This document shows, piece by piece, positions 8,458-17,101 of a stretch of 64,000 nucleotides of DNA. The DNA comes from Sulfuricurvum sp. (GTDB taxonomy: Bacteria > Campylobacterota > Campylobacteria > Campylobacterales > Sulfurimonadaceae), in assembly GCA_028710885.1 (NCBI GenBank), contig JAQTTG010000002.1:191308-255307 (forward strand), read 5' to 3'. A model generated the notes under the pieces. The model did no database searches. It was not told the DNA's origin and was given only the letters and a program-made list of their open reading frames with translations. Position numbers and translations under genes: made by a program. Position 1 is the stretch's first letter; each line of letters opens with the position of its first letter.

Positions 8458-11400
8458 ACTATTCTCCTATTGGTTGCGGCAGGTGCTTGCGAATCGGTTG
8501 TCGTAGAGTTTTTTATCTCACCTACCCATTGCCCACCACCTTGCAAGAATTCAATCTCAAAAGTTGTTGGATTGAAATCTAACCAAGCAGATTTATTTGG
8601 AATATCCATAATTTGTTTATAGGGAAATCCTTGCCCTCCATTATAACTAAATCCACGTGTTGTAAAACCATTGCCAGCCGCGATGCCTACAAATGCCCCT
8701 CCAACAGCGACTTGGTTAGCATTTACGACTATTGATCCAACATTCGGCACAACACCGATTGTCCCATCCGTAGCTTCTACATGGTCACCATTCATAAACC
8801 AGCTGGTATCATCGCTCATAGGATGAGTTAGTGGTAATAAGGCATTATTACATCCTGCTCCACCACAATAAACTTCGTAATAAAGGCGCCCATTTCCATT
8901 GTAATTACCACCATTTATAGGAGCAGTAAAACGATAATCCGGTGCATGAACACGACCATAATAAAAAAGTGCTGCTTGGGCTGGGTTTTGAGTACCTGTT
9001 ACCCCATCTGTATCCGTAACTGTCACTTGATTAACTGTAAAATTAAAAGGATTAACCTCTTGGGTATTGTTACGGGTAAAATTTACACGAACTATAGGGT
9101 TTGCAATACCTGGGGTTGCAGCGATAAATAAAGGTGCAGGTGCTAAATTATTCAGTACAAACTGAGTTCCTATCGGATTCTGATTGCCAGTAGTTGTTGT
9201 CAAAGTCTCATCAAAATTTATTTGTGTTAATGCATTAGGCGTAGTGTTTATAGCACCATAACCAATCGTATAATTAGTATTTTTAGCATAACATGCCGCT
9301 TGATAGTTCTGTGTAGCTGCACCGAGGGCATTTTGCGCCGTTACTGTCATTTGTATTTGCGCTGACATATTTGCTAAGGCCGTTGAAAGGTATGTAAACC
9401 CATTTCCCTGATTAACTATATTCGCTGTGACATTAAAATTATTTGGAATAAAGTTAAATGTTTTTGTCACAGCCGCAATCGATAAGTTTGCTTGATTTAC
9501 ATCGGTACAATCGATTGCCGCGAAACGGGAAGTACAAGCCTTGGTAGTTTCATCGAGTGTAATACTAACAGCTCCAACTTCGGAGTAATTTGTCGTAAAA
9601 TCATTCTTTCCATCGGTAAACTGCCAACCATTTTTAATGATAGGATTAAATGCTCCGACGATACAAGGAGCTCCTAATGCCTCAGTAAATGTTACACTAA
9701 AATTAGTTCCTGCCGTATCCGCATAAGCAGCTGCAGGATTACCGGTAGCATCTAATCCTTTAAAAGTGAGTTGAAAATTTGTTCCTGCTACAATATTTCC
9801 TGCAGCAGCTGTTGTAATATCAAACTTATCCGGACGTATAGCAAAGCTGTTAGAAATACCTGTAAAAGAGGTATCTGTCGATTTTTTTGTACTAAGATTG
9901 ATCGATTTAATCGCATTTGAATATGCTGGAATAGTAACTGTTTTACGATTTTGGCTGTTAAAGGTTAGCGAACTTATTGCAGGAGAACCAGCAATAGCTT
10001 TCTTGGTACCATCGGTAAAATTAATATCAACAACCCCACTAGAATTAATCAAATTGTTACCAGTATCACACGATACAATGTCCACGTCAAAAGCTTGCCC
10101 TACTATTTTTGTGTTCATCTCGCTTCCGCAAGCACCACCAACTTCAACTGCTTGGTAAGCACCCGATGCTGAAACGTTTAAAGTTTTATCTACACTTGTA
10201 CATGGGTCAATTACCGACAATGGAATAACCCCTGCTGTAGGACTATAAAAACTCGCACGATAGGTATTATCAATGAGGCCATTGGAAGGGACAGATTGTG
10301 CCGTAATCGTTGTTTTCATATGCGATTCAGCATTGACTGACAAAATTCCACCTTTACTTCCAACTGCACCGGTACCTACATACATACGACTTGAGTTTAT
10401 ATCTGATAAAAACTCTACATTATCGGTATCGACTGGATCACTCATGACACTGTAGCCCAAAGCTCCAACATTTTGAAATGATGTATTACCCTTGCTCGTC
10501 GTATATGCCAAATTTTTATCCCATGTAAGTTCAACGATAACATCCTCTGCTGTTTCCGCCGGCTGACCCGCTTTATCTTTATTACCGATCATAGTGTTGA
10601 CCAAAAATGGTGTTCCAACATCGAGCTTTGTGATTGCATTGCCACTTAGGTCAGTAAATGTTTGATCATAACAGACATTCGGTACATACAAATCGGCTGA
10701 AAAAGCAATCATACTTGCCCAATATACATCCTTAGAAGAACTCAATGTAACAGTAGCTTTTGTTTGCCCCGATGTAAGAAGGGTACTGATATCAAACGTG
10801 TCTATATCAATACCGTTGGTGTTAATATAAGTAGGATTTCTAACAAAATTTCCAGTTATTTGAGCATCAGCAATATTATTAGCTGTAGCGCCCGGTATGT
10901 TTTTCCCATCAAATGTAATATTATCACCACTATACGCATATTCACCCTCTCCCAAAAATGTTGAAAGAGATGCAACTATCTGTGTAGAATCCAACGGCGT
11001 TTTAAACCCTATGATGGGGATAATCGCATCTGTGCTACCGGATATTTTTTTATATCCGTCAAATATCGAGATATTTTTTGGTGCCAGTGTTGTCGTAGTA
11101 GAATTATCCGCTTTATAGATGACTACCAGTGACCATGCACCATAGTTACCTAATCCTGATTCCAGTCCTTCCATGGTTTTGACATTTGCAACTCGATACA
11201 TGCCGCTTTCTGAAACAAGCGACGTAACATCCGCAAATGCATTGTATATATCACCTGAATTATTACTATAATAATGAGAGACATCCAGTTGTTCTGCAGT
11301 CACGGTTGTGTAAGCAGCCGAATTAGGATGTTTAAAGAGTATTTTATGCGCATCATAGTTAGCACTCAAATTCGTCAAATCTACCGTTGTAAATGTTGAA

Positions 11401-13106
11401 GCGTACGTACCAGCTGTTGTGGTCCCCAAACGATTCTTTGAATCATTTGAATGAATATTCCCCTGCCAATACAGCCCTGCCCATACTACGTGTGTGTTTG
11501 CCGGTACAGTAAGATTGGCTTCGGAAGAGTTAAATGTAGATGTATTTGAATCCACGTCTAAATATTTGACAAAATAAGCATTATCATTCTTCGTAAGATC
11601 ATCTGTACATGCAGCACCATAAGCTGTTGTGCTGGTCGTTACACACTCTACAGTATTACCGATAACAATCTTATCTCCCTTAATAATCTGTGTATCTACA
11701 GGATTACGGAGCGAAAATTCACGTTCTGATGAGCTGGCAATTGTTCCGCCATCATCATTTATAATAGTTCCTGTCGCATTACCATCTGTTATGGTAGCGT
11801 TTATGGGGTTGGATAAGATAACATAAAACTTTTCATTAGGTTCATTCACCGTATCACCAATAGCTGAGACGGAAATAACCTGAGATGTTGTCCCTACCGG
11901 AAAGCGAAGGGTCGTTGTCGTGATCGCATCATAATCGTTGCCCGATATTGCGTAATTTACGAGTGTTGATTGTTCTGTATGATAATCAACCTTTACTTCC
12001 TGATTGGTCGCGTTATCTAGAGTTACTTGAAATATAATTGCTTTTTTACCACTATTTCCTTCTATATTAGAAGCATCCGTAATTGAGATTTTTGGGGTAA
12101 CCGGAATAGGATCCCATTTCGCATAGAGTATGGTACTGGCTGAGATAGTAAAAGTATTATTCAACTGATATGTAATACCTGTACCACTTGAGTTTGTATT
12201 CCAACCACCAAAAGTATAATTTGTTCTGGTCAAAGCTGATCCATCCATAACACTCACCGTTGCACCAGAATCATATTTGGTCGAATCGGTTGGTACAGTT
12301 CCAGTACCATTATTGATGTTATAAGTAACCGTATAAGCAATAGCCCACATCGCATAGAGTGTGGTATTTGTTGTGATATTAAAAGTTGCACCTGCTTGAT
12401 ATGTGCTACCTGTACCATTTTGATTTGTATTCCAACCAACAAATTTATAATTTGTTTTGGTTAAATTTGAACCGTCCTTGACCGTTACCAGTGAATTAGG
12501 AATATATGGACTATTGGAATCTGATACTGTTCCACTACCGCCGTTGCTATTATAGGTAAGCGAATAAGCACTAGTCCATATCGCATAGAGTGTGGTATTT
12601 GTTGTGATATTAAAAGTATCACCTGGTTGATATGTGGTGCCTGTGCCATTTTGGGCAGTATTCCAACCTTTAAAGGCAAAGCCGGATTTGGTTAAACCTG
12701 AGCCACTCTTAACTGTCACTTGTGAGCCAGAAGTATAGGAGTTTGAATCGGTTACGCTCCCACTACCATTGTTATTATTATAAGTAACGCTATAAGTTGG
12801 AAGAGAAGTCCATATCGCATAAAGCGTTCTATCCTTATTAGTAAACGTATAGTTGCTACTAAGAGCGTACGAAGTTCCACTACCGTCTTTCTTGGTATTC
12901 CATTCACTAAGAACATAGCCACTTCTGGAAAAACCTGTACCATCACTCAGAGTAATAGTCGTACCAGAGGACTTACTCACAGAAGCGATAGTACCTGTTC
13001 CAGCAGTATTATCATAACTGAGCGTAGAGTTCCACCCCGATGTTGCAAATATCATCATGATTCCAAAAACGGCAATCAGCCGAACAAAAAGTGTAAAAGG
13101 TTTCAT
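8451..13106 (-). CDS. Giant MshQ-like surface protein with InlB repeats and Calx-beta domain
   Basis: 1551 residues from ATG 13106, chosen because AAGGAGG lies five bases before it; the open frame reaches 13130 but that part precedes the ribosome site. After a signal peptide (about 1-25) come four InlB-type (Listeria-Bacteroides) repeats of about 75 residues (about 27-335), each ending like TLYAIWTS with a FxGWNTxxxGTG core. A Calx-beta domain follows (about 340-455, ending TGTIINDDG). Next is a DUF3344-like region (HVVWAGLYWQGN, then GAWSLVVIYKAD and ISIFDGYKK). The C-terminal half resembles MshQ/DUF6701 proteins (FYYGRVHAPDYRF, then a paired-Cys segment YCGGAGC). It is the first gene of an operon with three pseudopilins, so an exported, pilus-linked adhesin is the best guess. 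No sortase or autotransporter signal is present. Confidence 0.75.
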   Translation of the reverse strand: MKPFTLFVRLIAVFGIMMIFATSGWNSTLSYDNTAGTGTIASVSKSSGTTITLSDGTGFSRSGYVLSEWNTKKDGSGTSYALSSNYTFTNKDRTLYAIWTSLPTYSVTYNNNNGSGSVTDSNSYTSGSQVTVKSGSGLTKSGFAFKGWNTAQNGTGTTYQPGDTFNITTNTTLYAIWTSAYSLTYNSNGGSGTVSDSNSPYIPNSLVTVKDGSNLTKTNYKFVGWNTNQNGTGSTYQAGATFNITTNTTLYAMWAIAYTVTYNINNGTGTVPTDSTKYDSGATVSVMDGSALTRTNYTFGGWNTNSSGTGITYQLNNTFTISASTILYAKWDPIPVTPKISITDASNIEGNSGKKAIIFQVTLDNATNQEVKVDYHTEQSTLVNYAISGNDYDAITTTTLRFPVGTTSQVISVSAIGDTVNEPNEKFYVILSNPINATITDGNATGTIINDDGGTIASSSEREFSLRNPVDTQIIKGDKIVIGNTVECVTTSTTAYGAACTDDLTKNDNAYFVKYLDVDSNTSTFNSSEANLTVPANTHVVWAGLYWQGNIHSNDSKNRLGTTTAGTYASTFTTVDLTNLSANYDAHKILFKHPNSAAYTTVTAEQLDVSHYYSNNSGDIYNAFADVTSLVSESGMYRVANVKTMEGLESGLGNYGAWSLVVIYKADNSTTTTLAPKNISIFDGYKKISGSTDAIIPIIGFKTPLDSTQIVASLSTFLGEGEYAYSGDNITFDGKNIPGATANNIADAQITGNFVRNPTYINTNGIDIDTFDISTLLTSGQTKATVTLSSSKDVYWASMIAFSADLYVPNVCYDQTFTDLSGNAITKLDVGTPFLVNTMIGNKDKAGQPAETAEDVIVELTWDKNLAYTTSKGNTSFQNVGALGYSVMSDPVDTDNVEFLSDINSSRMYVGTGAVGSKGGILSVNAESHMKTTITAQSVPSNGLIDNTYRASFYSPTAGVIPLSVIDPCTSVDKTLNVSASGAYQAVEVGGACGSEMNTKIVGQAFDVDIVSCDTGNNLINSSGVVDINFTDGTKKAIAGSPAISSLTFNSQNRKTVTIPAYSNAIKSINLSTKKSTDTSFTGISNSFAIRPDKFDITTAAAGNIVAGTNFQLTFKGLDATGNPAAAYADTAGTNFSVTFTEALGAPCIVGAFNPIIKNGWQFTDGKNDFTTNYSEVGAVSITLDETTKACTSRFAAIDCTDVNQANLSIAAVTKTFNFIPNNFNVTANIVNQGNGFTYLSTALANMSAQIQMTVTAQNALGAATQNYQAACYAKNTNYTIGYGAINTTPNALTQINFDETLTTTTGNQNPIGTQFVLNNLAPAPLFIAATPGIANPIVRVNFTRNNTQEVNPFNFTVNQVTVTDTDGVTGTQNPAQAALFYYGRVHAPDYRFTAPINGGNYNGNGRLYYEVYCGGAGCNNALLPLTHPMSDDTSWFMNGDHVEATDGTIGVVPNVGSIVVNANQVAVGGAFVGIAAGNGFTTRGFSYNGGQGFPYKQIMDIPNKSAWLDFNPTTFEIEFLQGGGQWVGEIKNSTTTDSQAPAATNRRIVW

Positions 13107-13206
13107 CTCATCCTCCTTGGGATTTTGCACTACCGACTAGGGCTCGGTAGCAATTTTCTCTCAAACATCGATCCAATCGATTACTATCGACCATTATCCC
13201 TAATTT
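13107..13206 (-). promoter_or_regulatory. Structured 5' leader of the adhesin operon (candidate RNA switch)
   Basis: About 100 nt between the predicted transcription start and the adhesin ATG. On the minus strand it contains, in order: UUAGGGAU (13203-13196), a 6-bp hairpin AUCGAU-UGG-AUCGAU (13181-13167), a hairpin UUG-CUACCGA / UCGGUAG-UG-CAA (13153-13125) with loop GCCCUAG, then AUCCC (13123-13119) abutting the AAGGAGG ribosome site (13118-13112). GGGAU can pair with AUCCC, closing a three-way junction beside the ribosome site. Alternatively UAGGG can pair with CCCUA in the hairpin loop as a pseudoknot. The two pairings share the same GGG and exclude each other. I do not recognise a known riboswitch consensus. 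Confidence 0.5.
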
Positions 13207-13213
13207 CTAAAAC

Positions 13214-13219
13214 ATTATA
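13214..13219 (-). promoter_or_regulatory. -10 element of the adhesin/pseudopilin operon promoter
   Basis: On the minus strand this reads TATAAT within CTATAATG. No clear -35 is visible, which is usual in this phylum. Transcription would start near 13206, just before the UUAGGGAU element of the leader. Confidence 0.6.
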
Positions 13220-13346
13220 GTAAGGGACGCCATATTTTGATTGTAGTGATATGTAGATTAAAGAAGGATTAAAATACGTTAAATATAAATCATTTTATAT
13301 TCAATTTTGTTTTAAAAAAAAACAGAGACGTTTCACTTTTGTATGT

Positions 13347-13352
13347 TATAAT
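13347..13352 (+). promoter_or_regulatory. -10 element of the hpf promoter
   Basis: A TATAAT within GTTATAATTAA, 31 bases before the hpf ATG. An AAGGCGG ribosome site (13371-13377) lies between. The region between this and the adhesin promoter (about 13220-13346) is AT-rich and holds no other visible feature; the two promoters are divergent. Confidence 0.6.
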
Positions 13353-13382
13353 TAATTCTCAACCCAATACAAGGCGGACATT

Positions 13383-13919
13383 ATGAATATATCTCTCGTC
13401 GGACGACACATCGAACTCAGCGATGCAATCAAAGATCATCTGATGCACTCTATCGATACTCTCGCCAAATATCATCTCGACCTCATCAGCGTCAATGCAG
13501 TTGCCAGTGCAAATGAGCGCAAAAAAGGTGTCACGATCGAATTTACGATCAACGTCGCCGGAAAAAACACTATTGTCATTACTCAGCGCGATGATGATCT
13601 CTACGCCGCAATCGATATTGCGATTGATCGTGCACAAAAAGCTCTGAGACGTTTACATGATCGGATTTCAGATCACAAAAACGAAGGGCTCAATGAAGCA
13701 AAACAAGCAGCAGCTGGCTCTATCAACCTTCACGCTGAAACAGAAGCTATGGAAGATGAAATTGTCCCCGCAGAACCTATACTCTTTAAGCCTCAAGAGG
13801 TGGCAGAAGTGTTGGAAAAACTCAAAGAGAGTACAAAAGTATTTGAAGTATTTTATGATAATGACGGAAAAATGCGGGTTCTTTATAAACGCAATGATGG
13901 ACGATTCGGGCTATATTAA
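13383..13919 (+). CDS. hpf: Ribosome hibernation promoting factor, long form
   Basis: 178 residues. The N-terminal HPF/RaiA domain (about 1-100) starts MNISLVGRHIELSDAIKDHL and ends in the basic helix RAQKALRRLHDRISDHK. A short acidic linker leads to the C-terminal dimerisation domain (about 120-178), recognisable from KPQEVAEVLEKLKES through VFYDNDGKMRVLYKRNDGRFGLY. Having both domains marks it as the long form, which pairs two 70S ribosomes into 100S dimers during starvation. It has its own promoter and ribosome site and is apparently monocistronic. It ends at a convergent junction with recG that holds a two-hairpin repeat. Confidence 0.95.
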   Translation: MNISLVGRHIELSDAIKDHLMHSIDTLAKYHLDLISVNAVASANERKKGVTIEFTINVAGKNTIVITQRDDDLYAAIDIAIDRAQKALRRLHDRISDHKNEGLNEAKQAAAGSINLHAETEAMEDEIVPAEPILFKPQEVAEVLEKLKESTKVFEVFYDNDGKMRVLYKRNDGRFGLY

Positions 13920-13927
13920 ACCTGTTT

Positions 13928-14046
13928 TTACTTTTCTTTTGTAAAAGAAAAGTAACCAAAGAGAACTTTTCCCTCGCAGGAGTTCTACGCGACTCCTTGC
14001 ACTTCTGCATTGCGCGTGAACTCTTAATGCTCGGGGCAAAAACCCC
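13928..14046. repeat. Two-hairpin intergenic repeat, copy A (hpf/recG junction)
   Basis: A perfect 13-bp inverted repeat TTACTTTTCTTTT / AAAAGAAAAGTAA (13928-13955), then ACCAAAG. A second inverted repeat follows, GAGTTC (13980-13985) with GAACTC (14018-14023), extended inward by ACGCG/CGCGT. GGGG-CAAAAA-CCCC (14033-14046) ends it beside the recG stop. The first hairpin, the CCAAA link and a CTACG...CTC...GCACTtCTGC core recur between nusA and the ABC permease (35794-35883). Both copies lie between converging genes, so they may act as bidirectional terminators or belong to a dispersed repeat family. Confidence 0.6.
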
Positions 14047-15834
14047 TCAATTTTTATCTAACCAGTTTTTCACTTCTCGAACAATAGCTTCATCTTCTGC
14101 AATATCCGCAAAACGAAATTTTTTACCGCTTTGGATACTCCCCTCTAACAGATCACCGCTGGAGCGAAATTTCAAATCCAATGCCGCAATCTCAAAACCA
14201 CTCATACAACGGCTAAACGATTCTAGCCGCTCATTTTTACCGCTTTTGTTCGTATAGAGATAGCAATATCCCTGCAACCCCGTACGGCTGACACGCCCTC
14301 GCAGCTGATGAAGCGTCGAGAGCCCTAATCTCTCCGCCCCGACGATCACGACCGTAGAGAGTCGCGGGAGTGAAATGCCCACTTCTACGACTGTCGTGGC
14401 AAGAAGGATATTACCGCTCTCACGAAATGCCATCAGTACCGCCTCTTTATCTCGATCTTTTCCGTGGGTAACGTAAACACTCTCAAAATTCTTTTCCCAA
14501 TATCCTCGCGCTTCATCAATACTTTGATAATTGATACTCTCACTCTGCTCCACCAACGGATAGACGATGAGAACCTGATGATCTTGGGATATCTCTGAGC
14601 GAATGTGCTCCAGAAGTTTTGGAAAATAGCTTTTGTCGATAAGACATGTATCGATATTTTTCGTAAATGGGGTTTGGACAATCAAACTCACATCGATATG
14701 TGCCGAGTCGATCATCGCCTGTGTGCGAGGGATCGGGGTAGCGGAGAATTGAAGGTAATGGGGAGAGGTGTCATTATCCGTGAGACGGGTAAGTGCATGG
14801 CGCTGTGCGGTGCCAAAGCGGTGCTGTTCATCCACCATTACCAACCCCGCTTCGGGGAGGCTCCGATGAAGAAGTGCGTGAGTTCCGATAATAAAATCAA
14901 ACTCCTCTAATGGTGATTTTTTCGTCGCATTTGTGACGAGGGCAATCCGCAGATGGGGGAGAAATTTTTGGGCTTCCTCATACAACTGTGCCGCAAGGAT
15001 CGTCGTCGGAGCCATCAAAATGGACCGATAAGGGTACATTAAAACGACTGATGCCAAAATGACCATCGTTTTCCCCGATCCGACATCTCCGACGATCATC
15101 CGACGCGCCGCATTTTCGCCTCTGAGATCATGCTCGATTTCACTAATCGCATTTTTTTGATCATCGGTGAGTTCAAACGGGAGCGTTTTCATCCACTTCT
15201 TCACATCGCCCGAAGCACGATACGACGTTTTGTGATAACGGCGTTTAAGACGAAGACGGCGCATATATTCAAACAGTTCACTAAATTTTAAGGCATGCAT
15301 CTGAGAATCGCCCATCGGTTTAGGTAGATCAGGAAAATGGATACCGTAAAGCTCATGAGAAATGTTTTCAGGAAGCCCCTCAGCAATGAGATTTTCAACC
15401 GTAATGTATTTTTCAATCAAACGGCGCATCACATCGGCACGCAGAGGAGTTTTATAGATAGAGACAAGCGAACCGACCGCGCTGATTTTTACCGGATGGA
15501 TAATCGTCCATTTTCCCAGTTCCCACTGAGCTTTACCACTGAAAAAGGCACGTTCATGTTTAGGAAACTGATGGATCATATAAGGCTTAGGGTAAAAGAT
15601 AGTCCCTTCGATTACGCAATCAAGATTATGAGCAAAAAAGGTGATTTTGAGGGTTTTAGGGGTACGTACAACGTTTTCTACCGTCGCATCGAGTACACAT
15701 GAAATATTATTTGTTAACTCATAACTTAAACGGCGATCTTCGAAAGAGGTAGGAGCAATGAGTGAAAGTGCCGTAACACTCCCAACTCCTAAGCGTTGAA
15801 ACTTATCAGCGTCCTCATTTGGTAACGATAGCAT
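14047..15834 (-). CDS. recG: ATP-dependent DNA helicase RecG
   Basis: 595 residues from ATG 15834. RecG remodels stalled replication forks and Holliday junctions. Superfamily 2 motifs are plain: GDVGSGKT (Walker A), MVDEQHRFG (a DEQH form of Walker B), LQFSATPIPRT (motif III), and later VVEVGISLPRLSTVVI, then LHQLRGRVSRTGLQGYCYL (motif VI and the RecG-type C-terminal region). An N-terminal wedge/OB-like region precedes them. The frame stays open to 16044, but that extension lies inside the upstream peptidase gene and does not look like RecG. The chosen ATG overlaps the peptidase stop by 20 bases, without a strong ribosome site, so coupled translation is likely. Confidence 0.93.
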   Translation of the reverse strand: MLSLPNEDADKFQRLGVGSVTALSLIAPTSFEDRRLSYELTNNISCVLDATVENVVRTPKTLKITFFAHNLDCVIEGTIFYPKPYMIHQFPKHERAFFSGKAQWELGKWTIIHPVKISAVGSLVSIYKTPLRADVMRRLIEKYITVENLIAEGLPENISHELYGIHFPDLPKPMGDSQMHALKFSELFEYMRRLRLKRRYHKTSYRASGDVKKWMKTLPFELTDDQKNAISEIEHDLRGENAARRMIVGDVGSGKTMVILASVVLMYPYRSILMAPTTILAAQLYEEAQKFLPHLRIALVTNATKKSPLEEFDFIIGTHALLHRSLPEAGLVMVDEQHRFGTAQRHALTRLTDNDTSPHYLQFSATPIPRTQAMIDSAHIDVSLIVQTPFTKNIDTCLIDKSYFPKLLEHIRSEISQDHQVLIVYPLVEQSESINYQSIDEARGYWEKNFESVYVTHGKDRDKEAVLMAFRESGNILLATTVVEVGISLPRLSTVVIVGAERLGLSTLHQLRGRVSRTGLQGYCYLYTNKSGKNERLESFSRCMSGFEIAALDLKFRSSGDLLEGSIQSGKKFRFADIAEDEAIVREVKNWLDKN

Positions 15835-17101
15835 AGCTAAGATCACGGATTTCACCGTGACGTTTAATAAAATCGTTGACTTCATCCAGTGAAAGGGTAC
15901 GAATTTTTTCCAACTCTTGCACGCTTGAGCCGAGCGGTTTACCTGAATAATATTCACTGAACGTTCTACCCAAGCGTTGAGAGAGGGTTTCAACTCGCAA
16001 TGGTTCAGAACCGAGCAAAAATTTACGAGCTTGATCAAGTTCACCCTGAGTCACTCCGTCACGAACAAACGTATCGATTACTTCGACTACCGTTTTTTTC
16101 GCTTCATCGCCTGATTCCAGTTTGGTTTGCAGGTAGCCGCTAAAATAGGTATTGGTTTTTGCCACAGAAAGACGAGAATAAGCCGAATAAGCAAGTCCCC
16201 GTTTGACACGGATCTCTTCCATCAATCGACTCCCAAAACCGCTACTTCCTAAGATAAACATCGCTACACGAGCCTTATAAAACTCCGGATCTCCTTCGCG
16301 CATTGCAAATGGAGCACCAAAATAGAGGTAAGTTTGCTCAGTAGCAGGACGTTTTAGGATGGACTCTTTTGGAGTTTTTCGCGGAGCGTAAAAACGAGGT
16401 TCACCTGCTTTTCCAACACTCAAAACATTCAATAGTTTTACGGCTTTTGCCTTTGCATCCTCCAAACTCAAATCACCACCCATAACCACCAATGCATTAG
16501 CGAGAACAAAATGTGAAGCAGCAAAATGGGTAACATCGTCTAGTTTGATCGCTGCAATACTCACTTTTGTTCCAATATTTGGAGTTGCCATCGGCGTCCC
16601 CTCGAAAAGGACAGATTTAAGTTCATCGGAAGCGACACTGTCAAAATCTGCCTCTTTACGTGAAATATCACTGAGGGTCATGGTTTTGATTTTTTCTAAC
16701 GTTTTAGGGGTGAAATTAGGTTCTCGAAGCTGCTCATCCAATAATGAAAGTCCGGTATCAAATTCCTCTTTCAAACTACCTAATTCAATCACAAATGTTT
16801 CATTACCGGCATTACTGCTCAACTGAATAGCACGTGCATCTAATGCATCGGCAAAACCGACGGAACCCCTCTTTAGAGAACCTTCATTCATCATTTTGGC
16901 GGTTGTACGCGCCAAACCGATGTTTTTCCCCTCATCAATACTTCCGCTTCCGGTAAAAACCAACTGCATTGATACAATCGGAAGACGTTTGTCCTCTTCG
17001 AAAATAAAAGGGACTTTTACCCCGTGAACGTCAATAAAATCCAATGTGCTTGCCATAAGTGCTTGCCCTAATAATAAAATCGTTAGTAAAAAATGTGTCA
17101 C
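15815..17101 (-). CDS. M16-family peptidase homologue lacking the zinc-binding motif
   Basis: 428 residues starting with GTG 17101, which overlaps the mqnC stop (GTGA). A signal peptide (about 1-18) suggests export to the periplasm. The fold follows M16 metallopeptidases: an N-terminal half with FTGSGSIDEGKNIGLARTTAKMMNEGS and a C-terminal half with MEEIRVKRGLAYSAYS. Active members have HxxEH directly after the Gly-Leu-Ala segment; here that place reads ARTTAKM, so no zinc site is present. It is therefore probably a non-catalytic member, like the partner subunits of heterodimeric M16 enzymes, and its partner would have to lie elsewhere. Related one-domain proteins without HxxEH occur in Campylobacter, as far as I recall. 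Confidence 0.8.
   Translation of the reverse strand: MTHFLLTILLLGQALMASTLDFIDVHGVKVPFIFEEDKRLPIVSMQLVFTGSGSIDEGKNIGLARTTAKMMNEGSLKRGSVGFADALDARAIQLSSNAGNETFVIELGSLKEEFDTGLSLLDEQLREPNFTPKTLEKIKTMTLSDISRKEADFDSVASDELKSVLFEGTPMATPNIGTKVSIAAIKLDDVTHFAASHFVLANALVVMGGDLSLEDAKAKAVKLLNVLSVGKAGEPRFYAPRKTPKESILKRPATEQTYLYFGAPFAMREGDPEFYKARVAMFILGSSGFGSRLMEEIRVKRGLAYSAYSRLSVAKTNTYFSGYLQTKLESGDEAKKTVVEVIDTFVRDGVTQGELDQARKFLLGSEPLRVETLSQRLGRTFSEYYSGKPLGSSVQELEKIRTLSLDEVNDFIKRHGEIRDLSYAIVTK

Noticed and set aside
12120-13030. Tandem DNA repeat or assembly artefact in the giant gene
   Set aside because: The four units differ clearly at nucleotide and residue level and end in a normal protein domain boundary; they are ordinary diverged InlB-type repeats.
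13107-13206. A c-di-GMP class I (GEMM) riboswitch upstream of the adhesin operon
   Set aside because: The gene context fits, but the GEMM consensus (GCAAACC-type core, GNRA tetraloop and receptor) is not visible, so I only report an unclassified leader.
14047-16044. A 665-residue RecG using the full open frame
   Set aside because: Residues before the ATG at 15834 lie within the M16 homologue's coding region and do not resemble RecG; the shorter 595-residue form fits the family.
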